64,000 nt of DNA from contig JAJZYT010000006.1 of assembly GCA_021797915.1 (NCBI GenBank), positions 1 through 64,000 on the forward strand, written 5' to 3'. The notes below the pieces were generated by a model. It did no database searches, was not told where the DNA came from, and was given only the letters and a program-made list of their open reading frames with translations. Within the stretch, counting starts at the first letter, position 1, and each line of letters begins with the position of its first letter. This DNA is from Thermoplasmata archaeon. Its GTDB lineage: Archaea > Thermoplasmatota > Thermoplasmata > Thermoplasmatales > GCA-001856825. Positions 1-8,649 of the stretch are shown here, piece after piece. The position numbers and the translations under genes were made by a program.

Positions 1-180
1 GTCCTTCATGCTAAGCCATCTGACTTTACGGATGCAGGTATGCATGAAGCAATATGCTATCCGACCTGTTTCACTTCTGTCTGCCAGCGGACATTGCAAT
101 ATGTTGGTAGAACCAATAAACTTTTCACTCGCTTTCATCATCTATCTCGTGAAAGGGGAATTCCCGCTCGCATATGTTAA
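1..180 (+). CDS. possible 3' end of an unidentified gene (partial)
   Basis: The first reading frame is open from the window edge to a TAA at 178-180, giving 59 residues that include MHEAICYPTC and a basic tail. I do not recognise the family. A second overlapping frame (8-205) is open too, so the coding frame is unsure and this may be non-coding. Nothing on the opposite strand looks like a gene. The base calls at the window edge prevent any decision about the start. Confidence 0.2.
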   Translation, partial: VLHAKPSDFTDAGMHEAICYPTCFTSVCQRTLQYVGRTNKLFTRFHHLSRERGIPARIC

Positions 181-261
181 AACGATATCATTCCAAGCTC
201 TATGATTCTGGATATTGAGAAAGGGAGCAACGAGAGGGTATTCTAAAGTGCATGCAATCTG

Positions 262-438
262 TCATCTACTCGGGTCTTCCTTGAGCTGTTTCAAGAATCT
301 CTGGTAATTCTTGTCATCAAACTCAAAAATGACACTTCCAACATAACCACAGTCGGCACACCGGTATTTTCCAGTGATGTAACCTACTTCCATATCTATG
401 TTCTCTGAACCGCACTGGGGGCATACGCGATGATTCAT
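262..438 (-). CDS. small zinc-ribbon protein, 58 aa
   Basis: A 58-residue reading frame starts with ATG at 436-438 and stops at 262-264. It has two CxxC pairs (VCPQCGS at residues 5-11 and RCADCGY at 26-32), spaced as in a rubredoxin-like or TFIIS/TFIIB-type zinc ribbon, followed by an acidic-to-basic helix with FDDKNYQRFLKQLKED. It is too short for common gene-length cut-offs. Small stand-alone ribbons of this form are common in Euryarchaeota and are usually of unknown function, perhaps nucleic-acid or protein binding. It lies downstream of the oxidoreductase on the same strand, about 70 bases away. Confidence 0.7.
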   Translation of the reverse strand: MNHRVCPQCGSENIDMEVGYITGKYRCADCGYVGSVIFEFDDKNYQRFLKQLKEDPSR

Positions 439-505
439 GACTTCATGATGAAATGCAGAACAATATATATTTCTGAATCATCTTCCAGAAAATTTTCTTA
501 ATGAT

Positions 506-2152
506 TCAAACAAAATCGTTCCCTGACTCCAGTATGAACTGCCTTACTTTCCCTATTCCAAGATTCATCGCCTTCAGTATGTCATATTGGTCATTCACCA
601 TAAGTCTAAAATCAAACTCTTCTCCTTCAATGAATTCGATGCCTTTGCTCTCGGCAAGTGAGGCGTAACCCATTTTTCTACCGCGATCCAGACTATTCAA
701 GCTTTCTTTTCCAACCCTTATCTTCTTTTTCTCTGCCGTTTTAATGAACCAGTCCTGGTTTGCATAAACGTTGCTTTCAAACGATTCTCCGCTCTCGGGT
801 GGTTCTCTGTATGATACCGGAGGCAGGCAATCAATTGATTTCCCTAGAAAAGTTTCATCGGTCACGACGTTTATCTTGTAGAATTTGAGCGCATTTTCGT
901 AGTATTTCAGCAGAGGAGCAAATGCTTTCTTCTTGAATGGATCGGAAATTTCGTTGAGCTGTCCCCCTATCTTTTCTTCTTTCTCATAAATGGTGACGTT
1001 CAGACCTCTTTTTGCAGCATAAATGGCTCCCGCTAATCCCTGGATTCCCGCACCTTTTATCGCCATGTCTCCGCTCAGTTTCATTTCTGTTCTTCCCTCG
1101 TATCCAACATTCGGATTCACGCTGCACCTGACTTCTCCAAATGACAAGTCCCTGCAACCCTGGTTGCATCTTATACAAGGGCGCAATAAAGTGGGATTGT
1201 TTTGTATCTTGAATGAAAAGAAAGGATCCGCGAGGTGTCCCCTTCCTACCGCTACAAAGTCGCAAATGGACAGAACACGTTCGACTCCTTCCAGATCGAC
1301 GACAGAACCAACCAGCATAGTCGTGATTTTTGGTTTTCTCTTCAAACGTGGAAATATGTGAGTCTCTGGAGAATAGAAAGAAGCAGAAGAACCGGGTGGA
1401 TAAAAGTTGCCAGCGCTAAAATGAACATAGTCAAGGCCCTTTAGAGAATCGATTATCCTGAGTCCGTATTCTTCATTCCAACCATTTGGATCGTCTTCAT
1501 ACAGACTGAGTCTTATCCCCACTGGTAAATCAGTGACAGAACGCACAGCATCGATTACAGCTTGGGGGACTCTCAGTCTCTTTTCGAACGTGCCTCCGTA
1601 CCTGTCCTCCCTAACATTCAAAACTGGAGATAGAAACTGATGCATAAGATATCCATGTGCACCATGAATTTCAATACCATCAAACATCGAATTCTTTGCT
1701 ACTAGTGCGGCCTTCTCATATGCTCTTATCACTCCTTCAATGTCATCTCCTGACATCTCGTCTGGTTTTCTACCCATATAATCCACTGACGATGGAGCCA
1801 TGGGCTGCCTTTGGTTCTCGTCCAGCAGCGCTTTCCCCCCTGCATGAACCAGTTGCATGAAAACCCTTGCACCATAGGGGTGAATTGCCTCCGGTATCCT
1901 GCGGAGCTTGGGTATCAATAGCGGACTGAAAGCGCCGAGCTCGTTTCTAGAACCCCTAGAATTCACACTGTCAACGTATGTGTACTCCGTTATTATCAGC
2001 CCCGTCCCTCCTTTCGCCCTTTCCTCCAGATACCTGACAAGATTCTCGTTGCTGGAGCCATCGGAATTGGCAAGGTTGGATATCATTGGCGCCATTACGA
2101 TTCTGTTTTTGATCTCGAGATCTCCGATAAATCCAGGTTCGAATGCCTTCAT
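506..2152 (-). CDS. NADH:flavin oxidoreductase, old yellow enzyme / 2,4-dienoyl-CoA reductase family
   Basis: The first ~350 residues form an OYE-type FMN TIM barrel: N-terminal LEIKNRIVMAP, the active-site block EIHGAHGYLMHQFLSP (161-176) and YGGTFEKR. Then come four cysteines of the 4Fe-4S site (C326, C329, C333, C343) and a GAGIQGLAGA nucleotide-binding loop (367-376) with a GGQL motif. At 548 residues it is shorter than the usual ~650-680 residue FMN/FeS/FAD reductases, and I cannot see a complete second NAD(P) domain, so the C-terminal part is reduced. Such enzymes reduce enoyl-CoA or other activated alkenes; the substrate here is unknown. A TATA-like AATATTTTTAATAG stretch lies about 30 bases before the ATG. 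Confidence 0.85.
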   Translation of the reverse strand: MKAFEPGFIGDLEIKNRIVMAPMISNLANSDGSSNENLVRYLEERAKGGTGLIITEYTYVDSVNSRGSRNELGAFSPLLIPKLRRIPEAIHPYGARVFMQLVHAGGKALLDENQRQPMAPSSVDYMGRKPDEMSGDDIEGVIRAYEKAALVAKNSMFDGIEIHGAHGYLMHQFLSPVLNVREDRYGGTFEKRLRVPQAVIDAVRSVTDLPVGIRLSLYEDDPNGWNEEYGLRIIDSLKGLDYVHFSAGNFYPPGSSASFYSPETHIFPRLKRKPKITTMLVGSVVDLEGVERVLSICDFVAVGRGHLADPFFSFKIQNNPTLLRPCIRCNQGCRDLSFGEVRCSVNPNVGYEGRTEMKLSGDMAIKGAGIQGLAGAIYAAKRGLNVTIYEKEEKIGGQLNEISDPFKKKAFAPLLKYYENALKFYKINVVTDETFLGKSIDCLPPVSYREPPESGESFESNVYANQDWFIKTAEKKKIRVGKESLNSLDRGRKMGYASLAESKGIEFIEGEEFDFRLMVNDQYDILKAMNLGIGKVRQFILESGNDFV

Positions 2153-2360
2153 CGTGTCGTCAGTCCAGAGAACTATTAAAAATATTACGAGAATGTCACC
2201 ACTAAACCAGTTGACTACTCTCGTTATGATTGTTTGTATTTAGTCGGTCCGCAGTTTGAAGAGGTTTCTGACCTCGACTCTTGCATGGTTGTTTCCTGAA
2301 ATTTAACCGTTCAGCACAAATTGAAAGGTAGATACAAACTGTTCCACGTCGTAATGTCTT

Positions 2361-2395
2361 AAAAATCAGAATTGGCTTCTATAATGAAGCCAATT
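2361..2395 (-). terminator. 10-bp perfect hairpin followed by a T tract
   Basis: AATTGGCTTC (2370-2379) and GAAGCCAATT (2386-2395) are perfect inverted repeats with a 6-base loop. Reading the minus strand, the hairpin is followed by TTTTTAAG. It sits 17 bases past the stop of the MFS remnant and downstream of the pst operon, so it could end or protect the pst transcript. Archaeal termination does not normally need a hairpin, so RNA protection is equally possible. Confidence 0.5.
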
Positions 2396-2411
2396 GTAGA
2401 AATATCTGAAA

Positions 2412-2708
2412 TTACCTACCGCCGACAGAACTTGTGTTCTCCAATTCCGAACTACTCTTGGGTGGTATTACAATCCTGTCCTGAGATGCATCTTCGAGAC
2501 TGAGCTTCTTGGTCTCCTTCAGGAATACAGAAAACACTGCAAGCCCGAAGAGGATCTCTTTGAGCCCAACTGTCAGAAGCAGCAGAGAGAATAGGAATGT
2601 TGTTATTGCAGTCCCTGTCTTTCCTGCCCCTGCAGAAATGCCAGGCATACGGCCAAGGTTGCAAAATCGTACTAGCTGACGGGATGTTTCCTGACCAGAT
2701 AAAATCAA
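2412..2708 (-). pseudogene. remnant of an MFS (sugar/phosphate-type) permease C-terminus
   Basis: The 98-codon frame holds GISAGAGKTG, a hydrophobic stretch, and ETKKLSLEDAS. In intact permeases of the sugar/phosphate:H+ symporter type a similar block (GHGISAGxGK ... PETKxxSLEE) forms the last two membrane helices. Here everything before that block is missing and the final helix is about a dozen residues short, so the gene is a decayed tail and not a working transporter. It lies 25 bases after pstB on the same strand. The family call is by pattern recognition of the C-terminal signature. It might still be read as a small membrane protein. Confidence 0.6.
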
Positions 2709-2732
2709 ATAAAAAAATAAAGAAACAGGATT

Positions 2733-3491
2733 CTAGTCTGCCTCGGTCAGGAAATCTCTGACCTCCTCGATCTCTGACTCGAAGAATTCACTACCCGTGC
2801 CTTTCGCGACGAACTTACCCTCGTAGATCAGGTTTGTATAATCCGACACCTTCCTGGTCAGATTCATATCATGGGTCACAAGAATGACTGTGTATTTCTG
2901 CTTCAATGCTCTGATGAGATCCACTATCTTCCCCTTTGCTATTGGATCAAGTGCGCTTGTTGGTTCATCGAACATCAGCACTTTGGGTCGCAGGACAAGT
3001 GCCCTTGCTATGCAGAGTCTCTGCTGTTGTCCCCCAGATAGAGAGGTTCCTCCCTGTTTCAGGTTCCCGCCCAGCTCTTCAATGAGGTCGGCGTCCTCAA
3101 GGGCCTGGTGTATCATCTTGTCCATTTCATCCTTCTTCAGCTTCTTTCCCTGTATTCTCAACCCGAAAGCAACATTATCATATACAGACATTGGGAAAGG
3201 ATTGGGTTTCTGAAAGACAAGTCCAATCTCCCTTCGCAGCTCAACGGGATCAATGTCCACGATGTTTCTCTTCTCAAATAGTACATCACCAGAAACATCC
3301 ATACTCGGATCCATATCCAGTAGTCTGTTCAGCGACCTAAGTAGGGTACTCTTCCCGCTTCCCGATGGTCCAACTATGGTGTTCACACAGTTCTTGAAAA
3401 TGTTGAGATCTACTCCATCGAGTATCACCTTGTTCTTTGTCTCAACTTTCAGCCTTTCAATCTCAATTATTTTTTCCACCTTTTCTTCCAT
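2733..3491 (-). CDS. pstB: phosphate ABC transporter ATP-binding protein PstB
   Basis: A 252-residue ABC ATPase that powers phosphate import with PstC and PstA. Walker A GPSGSGKST is at 41-49, Q-loop VFQKPNPFP near 92-100, signature LSGGQQQR at 151-158, Walker B VLMFDEP at 171-177 and the switch histidine in LVTHD. An open frame extends 63 codons upstream, but that part overlaps pstA and is not PstB-like; the ATG at 3489-3491, 2 bases past the pstA stop, is the likely start. Last intact gene of the pst operon; no phoU follows it in this window. Confidence 0.95.
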   Translation of the reverse strand: MEEKVEKIIEIERLKVETKNKVILDGVDLNIFKNCVNTIVGPSGSGKSTLLRSLNRLLDMDPSMDVSGDVLFEKRNIVDIDPVELRREIGLVFQKPNPFPMSVYDNVAFGLRIQGKKLKKDEMDKMIHQALEDADLIEELGGNLKQGGTSLSGGQQQRLCIARALVLRPKVLMFDEPTSALDPIAKGKIVDLIRALKQKYTVILVTHDMNLTRKVSDYTNLIYEGKFVAKGTGSEFFESEIEEVRDFLTEAD

Positions 3492-3493
3492 AT

Positions 3494-4363
3494 CTATTGC
3501 CTCCTTCCAATATACTTTGAAATCGCAATCAAGCCCGTCACACTGAGTATCAGAATCATTGCAGAAACAAAGGCAAGATAATGCGAGTAGGTTGTCGGGT
3601 AATTGATGCCGTTCCAGACTACATAGGTGAGATATCCCACTCCCGAATGCGTAAAACCTGTGGCATAGTTGTTGTTCCACCCTGCGGAGTAGAGTAGTTG
3701 TGCTGTCTCTCCTGCTGCGATACTCACTGCGAGGAGTATCCCAGAGAGCATCCCTACCTTTGCCTGGGGCAGATATATTCTGGAAGCGACCCTGATGTCA
3801 TCAGCGCCTAACGCGTACGCGTTTTCAATCTGCTCTTTGGGGATGTTCCTGAAGGAAATTTCTATTATCCTCATCAAGTACGGTAGCATCATGACAGCGA
3901 GTGCTAGACCTCCCGCTATCAGTGAATATCCCATATCCAATCTCTGTACCAGAACGATGAATGCAAAGAGTCCTATTACTATGGATGGAACGCTCGTCAG
4001 CACATCCGTGAAGAGACGTGCTACCAGCGAGAGTGTTCCATTGGATCTTCCGTTCACAACGTAGAGAGCTCCCAGGACACTCGGGGGGAGTGAAAAAAGG
4101 AGTCCCATACCGACGAGCTCCCAGGTACCGACAATTGCGTTCAGAATTCCGCCCGTTGCTGTATTACCGGGAGTAATCAGCATAGTCAGCGTTATGTGGG
4201 ATGCACCGGAATCAAGTATGTAGATGAAGATAGATACCAGGATTACCACCATCATTCCAAGGACCACGTAACTCAGCCCTTTTGCTATGGTATCCTTCAA
4301 CTTTCTAGAACCGATCTTTTTCCATTGTATTTCCCGCCTGTTACCCGTATAGGAGCTAGTCAC
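3494..4363 (-). CDS. pstA: phosphate ABC transporter permease PstA
   Basis: A 289-residue permease with six predicted membrane helices and the inner-membrane-component loop around ENAYALGADDIRVASRIYLPQA that contacts the ATPase. The start is GTG (MTSSYTGN...), overlapping the end of pstC by 8 bases, so translation is coupled. It forms the membrane channel with PstC. The conserved PSIVIGLFAF and GETAQLLYSAG stretches fit PstA. Confidence 0.93.
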   Translation of the reverse strand: MTSSYTGNRREIQWKKIGSRKLKDTIAKGLSYVVLGMMVVILVSIFIYILDSGASHITLTMLITPGNTATGGILNAIVGTWELVGMGLLFSLPPSVLGALYVVNGRSNGTLSLVARLFTDVLTSVPSIVIGLFAFIVLVQRLDMGYSLIAGGLALAVMMLPYLMRIIEISFRNIPKEQIENAYALGADDIRVASRIYLPQAKVGMLSGILLAVSIAAGETAQLLYSAGWNNNYATGFTHSGVGYLTYVVWNGINYPTTYSHYLAFVSAMILILSVTGLIAISKYIGRRQ

Positions 4364-5333
4364 CCTCGTACCCCCTTAGTGATCCTCTTCCTGCTATCTT
4401 TCTACCTATCAAACTCACTGTGAGTGAGATCGCCATAAGCACGACTCCAAGTGCTGCAAGAGCGGCTAAATCCATCCTCGTCGAATCGGTAAGTGCGCTG
4501 TCAAGTAGTGAAGCTATTGCTGCTGACATAGTGTTGGTTGCAGAATAGAAACTCGTGGGAAGGATGTTCGTCACTGCCCCACTGACCATCAGTACGGCCA
4601 TAGTTTCTCCAAGCGCCCTCCCCAAACCAAGAAGGGTACCGCCCACCGTTGAGGCTCTGGAGTACCTTGTCGTTAGATACTTTCCGACCTCCCATTTAGT
4701 CGCTCCCAGAGAAAAGAGGCCCTCCTTGACCTCCTTTGGTACGGAATCAAAAGAGTTGACAATGACTGAAGTTACAATGGGTATGATCATGAAACTTAGA
4801 ATTATCCCTGAGGCTATCAATCCAGCCCCACTGTATATTTCCCCCTTCAGACCTGGGATGAAGGAAAGATGCTGTGCCATCCACGGCTCTACGTTTCTGA
4901 ACAGGATCGGTTCGAGTACGATTATTCCCCACAGCCCATAGACAACGCTTGGAATCCCTGCGAATAGTTCGATCATAGATACCATGAACTTCTTGATTCT
5001 GGCTGGAAGGTAGAGCTCGACGTTCAGGGTTATCAGGAAGCTGATTGGAAATGCAATGAGAATGGCAAGGGCAGATGTGCTGAGTGTGCCCAGTAGGAAT
5101 AGATCGAGTCCAAATTGAGCACCTGGAGGAGCTAGGATTCCGTGAACAATGATCGGTTGCTGGTACTGAAATCCCGGGTTCCAAAGATAGGTCGTAAAGA
5201 AAGAAAGGCCGCTAAACTTCCACAATGGTAATGATTCTTGGAAAACAAAGACAAAAATAGAAATCAGGGCCACCGCTGGTACGATGGCCATCAAGAAAGT
5301 GAAAAAATTAAAGATTCTGTTTGTGGCTTTCAT
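4356..5333 (-). CDS. pstC: phosphate ABC transporter permease PstC
   Basis: A 325-residue membrane protein with six helices, a large loop after the first helix as in PstC, and the EAA-type loop around EGLFSLGATKWEV. The ATG lies 6 bases past the pstS stop, with a purine-rich GGAAGAG just before it. It is the second permease subunit of the phosphate importer. Confidence 0.93.
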   Translation of the reverse strand: MKATNRIFNFFTFLMAIVPAVALISIFVFVFQESLPLWKFSGLSFFTTYLWNPGFQYQQPIIVHGILAPPGAQFGLDLFLLGTLSTSALAILIAFPISFLITLNVELYLPARIKKFMVSMIELFAGIPSVVYGLWGIIVLEPILFRNVEPWMAQHLSFIPGLKGEIYSGAGLIASGIILSFMIIPIVTSVIVNSFDSVPKEVKEGLFSLGATKWEVGKYLTTRYSRASTVGGTLLGLGRALGETMAVLMVSGAVTNILPTSFYSATNTMSAAIASLLDSALTDSTRMDLAALAALGVVLMAISLTVSLIGRKIAGRGSLRGYEGD

Positions 5334-5339
5334 CTCTTC

Positions 5340-7406
5340 CTAACCCGTAATCTTGTTGACAAGCGGATAAACGATCTGTGTCACTACAGATGAAGGCAGC
5401 GCAACCAGGTTAAACCCGCTGAGGTAGTTTGCTGCAGCTCCTCCATTCCCACTCACTGCGAATTTTATGAAAGCTTGCAAAGCGGATGCAATTGCCGGAC
5501 TTGTCTGATTGGTCTTCACGACTATGTACTCCATGTCAGCAATTGGATAGGAATCGTTTCCAGGAGCATATTGCAGTCTTACCGTCCCATTTGCAGGTAT
5601 CTCCGAGAGATAGTGCGATGCTGCATTCGAGACATTCTGAACCGTAGGACCTACAAACTGTCCGTTCTGATCTTCGAGATTTGCGACCCCGAATCCTGCG
5701 GAATGAATCTGTGCTTCATAAGTTGCTGCAATATATCCTATCGAATATGGAGTCGATGTCATTGTGCTTATGATGCCAGCATTCTGAGCTCCAGTCTGTC
5801 CTGCTGCTACGGATGGCCAGTTCACTGCTGTTCCATAAGAAACGCTCTTTGCCCATGTGCTGTTGGATAGGCTCAGGAACGATGTGAACATGAAGGTGTC
5901 TCCGCTTCCGTCAGATCTGTGCACAGGTATGATCGTATGGTTTGGAAGAGTCACGCCCGGGTTAAGGGCTGCAATGGCAGGGCTGTCCCAATTCGTAATC
6001 GTACCCATGTATATGCCAGCTATCACGTCACCATTAAGCTTGAGTGTGGTGGTCACTCCGGGTATGTTGTATGCTATGTACTGATAGGAAATCGCAATAG
6101 GAATGTTCTCGACGTAGGGATACTTGCTTGCAGTACTGTAAGGCATGTATGCATCAGATGCACCTATCACCACTGTCCCTGCAATGGCACTCGATATCCC
6201 AGTCCCGCTCCCTGTAGAAAGGGTTGTTATCGTCGAGTTGGTGTAGTTCTTTGCCCACGAATTGAAGACCGGGTAGAGCAAGCTCGACCCAGACTCTGAC
6301 AATGTAACAAGTGTAGCTCCAGATACAGCAGTTGATATTTGGTTTATCAAAGGATTGATGATCTTCTGAACAACATTAGATGGAAGGGCTACAAGATTGA
6401 AGACCGACAGGTATTTATCGGCCGATCCTCCGTTCGGACTCACTGCCCATGTTATGAACGACTTCAGTGCACTTGCAATAGATGCACTCGTCTGGTTCTG
6501 CTTTACTATTATGTACTCCATATCTGCTATCGGATATGAGTTGCTGCCTGGAGCGTACTGTAGTGCTACCGTCCCATTTGCGGGAATCTCGGTAAGATAT
6601 TGCGAAGCAGCAGCTGAAACGTTAGCAACCGTAGGTGCAACGAATTGACCAACCTGATTTTCCAGAAGTGCCACACCGAATTTAGCTGACTGCACTTGGG
6701 CCTGGTATGTTGCGGCAATATATCCTATCGAGTATGGAGTCGATGTCATTGTGCTTATGATGCCAGCATTCTGAGCTCCAGTCTGTGCTGCTGCTACGGA
6801 TGGCCAGTTCACGGTAGTTGCTGCTCCGACCTGCTTGGCCCAAGTAGCATTTGATTTACTCAGGAACGATGTGAACATGAAGGTATCCCCACTACCATCT
6901 GACCTGTGTACTGGAATAATCGTATGGTTGGGTAGTGTCACACCGGGATTGAGTGCTGCAATGGCAGGGCTGTCCCAATTCGTAATCGTACCCATGAAGA
7001 TTCCTGCAATTATGCTTCCATTCAGTTTCAAGGTCTCACTCACTCCGGGGATGTTATATGCTATGTACTGGTATGAGATCATTATGGGAATGTTCATCAC
7101 GAACGGATACTTCTGAGCATCACTGTAAGGCATGTATGCATCGGATGCACCTATCACCACTGTCCCTGTAATGGCACTGGAAATTCCAGTCCCGCTACCA
7201 GTTGAAAGCGTTGTAATCGTAGCATTGGTATAGTTACCTGCCCAGGAGTTGAAAACTGGATACAAAAGAGATGATCCAGACTCTGAGAGAGTAACCTTTG
7301 CTGGCTGTGGGTTGTTGTTCCCCGAAAGGACTACCGCTGCTACTGCTCCAACGACAACTATCACGACAACTACTACTGCAATTATTGCTATCGTTGACCT
7401 ATTCAT
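5340..7406 (-). CDS. pstS: double-domain phosphate-binding protein PstS
   Basis: A 688-residue protein with an N-terminal hydrophobic anchor (residues ~6-28, no lipobox cysteine) and two complete PstS-type binding domains, roughly 37-350 and 365-688. Both have the phosphate-binding loops SESGSSLLYPVFNSW, TLSTGSGTGISSAI and VHRSDGSGDTFMFTSFLS. A usual PstS has one domain of about 300-350 residues. The two halves are in register at 987 bp with long identical DNA blocks (see findings). It would catch phosphate on the outer face of the membrane and hand it to PstCA. The gene heads the pst operon. Confidence 0.93.
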   Translation of the reverse strand: MNRSTIAIIAVVVVVIVVVGAVAAVVLSGNNNPQPAKVTLSESGSSLLYPVFNSWAGNYTNATITTLSTGSGTGISSAITGTVVIGASDAYMPYSDAQKYPFVMNIPIMISYQYIAYNIPGVSETLKLNGSIIAGIFMGTITNWDSPAIAALNPGVTLPNHTIIPVHRSDGSGDTFMFTSFLSKSNATWAKQVGAATTVNWPSVAAAQTGAQNAGIISTMTSTPYSIGYIAATYQAQVQSAKFGVALLENQVGQFVAPTVANVSAAASQYLTEIPANGTVALQYAPGSNSYPIADMEYIIVKQNQTSASIASALKSFITWAVSPNGGSADKYLSVFNLVALPSNVVQKIINPLINQISTAVSGATLVTLSESGSSLLYPVFNSWAKNYTNSTITTLSTGSGTGISSAIAGTVVIGASDAYMPYSTASKYPYVENIPIAISYQYIAYNIPGVTTTLKLNGDVIAGIYMGTITNWDSPAIAALNPGVTLPNHTIIPVHRSDGSGDTFMFTSFLSLSNSTWAKSVSYGTAVNWPSVAAGQTGAQNAGIISTMTSTPYSIGYIAATYEAQIHSAGFGVANLEDQNGQFVGPTVQNVSNAASHYLSEIPANGTVRLQYAPGNDSYPIADMEYIVVKTNQTSPAIASALQAFIKFAVSGNGGAAANYLSGFNLVALPSSVVTQIVYPLVNKITG
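5731..6996. repeat. in-register 987-bp tandem duplication within pstS
   Basis: Blocks near 5731-5824 and 5968-6009 reappear at exactly +987 bases (6718-6811 and 6955-6996). The 42-base block is identical and the longer block differs at only a few positions, in the middle of regions that have otherwise diverged. The spacing equals 329 codons, the length of one binding domain. The entry spans the outer limits of these matching blocks, not a single continuous repeat. Confidence 0.85.
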
Positions 7407-7749
7407 ATACTCTCAAATCTGAGAATTTTCGCCCGTACTTATCTAAATTCAAATGTGTATCATAGGTGTTCATAAGCACAAGTAGCAGTACTTACAATAC
7501 ATAGTAGACATTATTCTCCATACTACCGCTTCTATTGTATCCGTAAAAATAATTTCGGAAACAAGCTATGTAAAACGGATAGAATCAGGGATTTATCCAC
7601 GATTTTAGGAGTCAGTGGGACTTCAGACGAGCCTAACCATATTTATACGATACCAGCTGGGCCTAGGATAATCCACGCACGGCAGGTCATTCATTAAATA
7701 CAGCAACATTCTCGGAAGAGAGTAAATATATTATTTTGTTAGATTGTTG
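7407..7749. promoter_or_regulatory. divergent intergenic region between pstS and a small membrane gene
   Basis: No gene is seen here. On the minus strand an AT-rich stretch near 7436-7448 could be the pstS TATA box. Just upstream of the pstS ATG lies an inverted repeat, TCTCA (7411-7415) and TGAGA (7420-7424) with a 4-base loop, which would sit near the transcription start and could be an operator; this is weak evidence. On the plus strand TAAATATA (7723-7730) lies about 24 bases before the ATG of the small membrane gene, which predicts a leaderless transcript. Confidence 0.45.
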
Positions 7750-8130
7750 ATGGAGATTAGAAAACGAAGAATGGTTAAGTTGACATCTATATTCGTTGCT
7801 CTAGAGACAGCATTTATGTACTATGTTATAGGTCTATTCTATCTCAGTAGAATACCAGGTACCCCATTCCAATACTTTCCAGGTCTTGGTTACATCATCA
7901 AAACTTTCTTCCCAGTTTACTGGGATGTCAACTATCAAATTGGACCTGGGCATATATTCACACACCAACAGGTAGGAGCAGCACTTGTCCAGTTTCACAA
8001 TGGGGAACATTTCATTCTAGGGTTCTGGTATGGCCTGATAATTGCAGCTGCTATAACTGCTGTTATATACATCTTTGAACTCAAGAATTTTGATAAGACG
8101 AAACCAAAAGCACTCACTCAGGCTGTATGA
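7750..8130 (+). CDS. small two-helix membrane protein with histidine-rich loop, unknown function
   Basis: A 126-residue protein starting at the ATG at 7750 (two TTG codons precede it in frame, but the TATA box at 7723-7730 favours the ATG). One hydrophobic helix spans ~9-31 and another ~93-115. The region between them carries GPGHIFTHQQ and FHNGEHF, giving four histidines in about 20 residues before a basic C-terminus. Such spacing could bind heme or metal, but I do not recognise a family. Divergent from the pst operon. Confidence 0.65.
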   Translation: MEIRKRRMVKLTSIFVALETAFMYYVIGLFYLSRIPGTPFQYFPGLGYIIKTFFPVYWDVNYQIGPGHIFTHQQVGAALVQFHNGEHFILGFWYGLIIAAAITAVIYIFELKNFDKTKPKALTQAV

Positions 8131-8574
8131 GTAAATTCTCTCATAAAATCCTAAAAGGACAGGATGATCAACATGTGTCCAAGAAAATAAAAGCAAAAAA
8201 TTAGACAAGTTTCGGTCTTGAGAGTGGGCTGCTTGTTGCTTTAATCACGCAGGGTTTGTAACTATTCAAACTACCTAGAAATTTGAGTTATTATACTGAA
8301 AAATCGGTTCACCGTTGTATTGGGTAGTGATGAAATTGTTGATGATATTCTAGTCTGAAACGGACATTTGATTCATTCTGACCTAGAGAGCTTTAAGAAG
8401 CGGCTATGCTTTCTCATAGAATAGGAATTTTGAAGATAGTGGACGATTCAATAAGAATAGAGATCCATTGAAGACACCAAATCGCAAATCTGGAAACGTA
8501 TACAAATTGGCCAATCCTCAAGATTTTAAAGCCGTTAGCTGAGAAGAAAATTCTGCCAAGATTCTTCTGGTTAA
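8131..8574. other. gene-free spacer
   Basis: About 440 bases without a supportable gene. Frames on both strands are short and have no recognisable motif. An open frame crossing the tRNA-Arg gene on the minus strand is a chance frame. The AT-rich stretch after the small membrane gene may hold its terminator, but no clear T tract or hairpin is visible. Confidence 0.5.
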
Positions 8575-8649
8575 CGGGCCCGCCGGGATTTGAACCCGGG
8601 TCGTCGGCTTCGAAGGCCAAAAGGATGATCCAAACTACCCCACGGGCCC
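8575..8649 (-). tRNA. tRNA-Arg (anticodon TCG)
   Basis: The minus strand folds as a tRNA: acceptor GGGCCCG with CGGGCCC, D-arm with GGGT and the conserved GG in the loop, anticodon stem TTGGC/GCCGA around loop CTTCGAA (anticodon TCG), and T-arm CCGGG/CCCGG with TTCAAAT. The discriminator base is G; CCA is not encoded. One mismatch is seen at the inner end of the D stem. No intron. Reads the CGA arginine codon. Confidence 0.92.

Noticed and set aside
3492-3680. 63-codon N-terminal extension of PstB
   Set aside because: It overlaps pstA in another frame, is cysteine-rich and does not look like PstB; the ATG at 3491 gives the normal length.
5475-7116. Several 65-130 codon plus-strand frames, some cysteine-rich
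   Set aside because: All are antisense to pstS; they repeat because the gene itself is duplicated.
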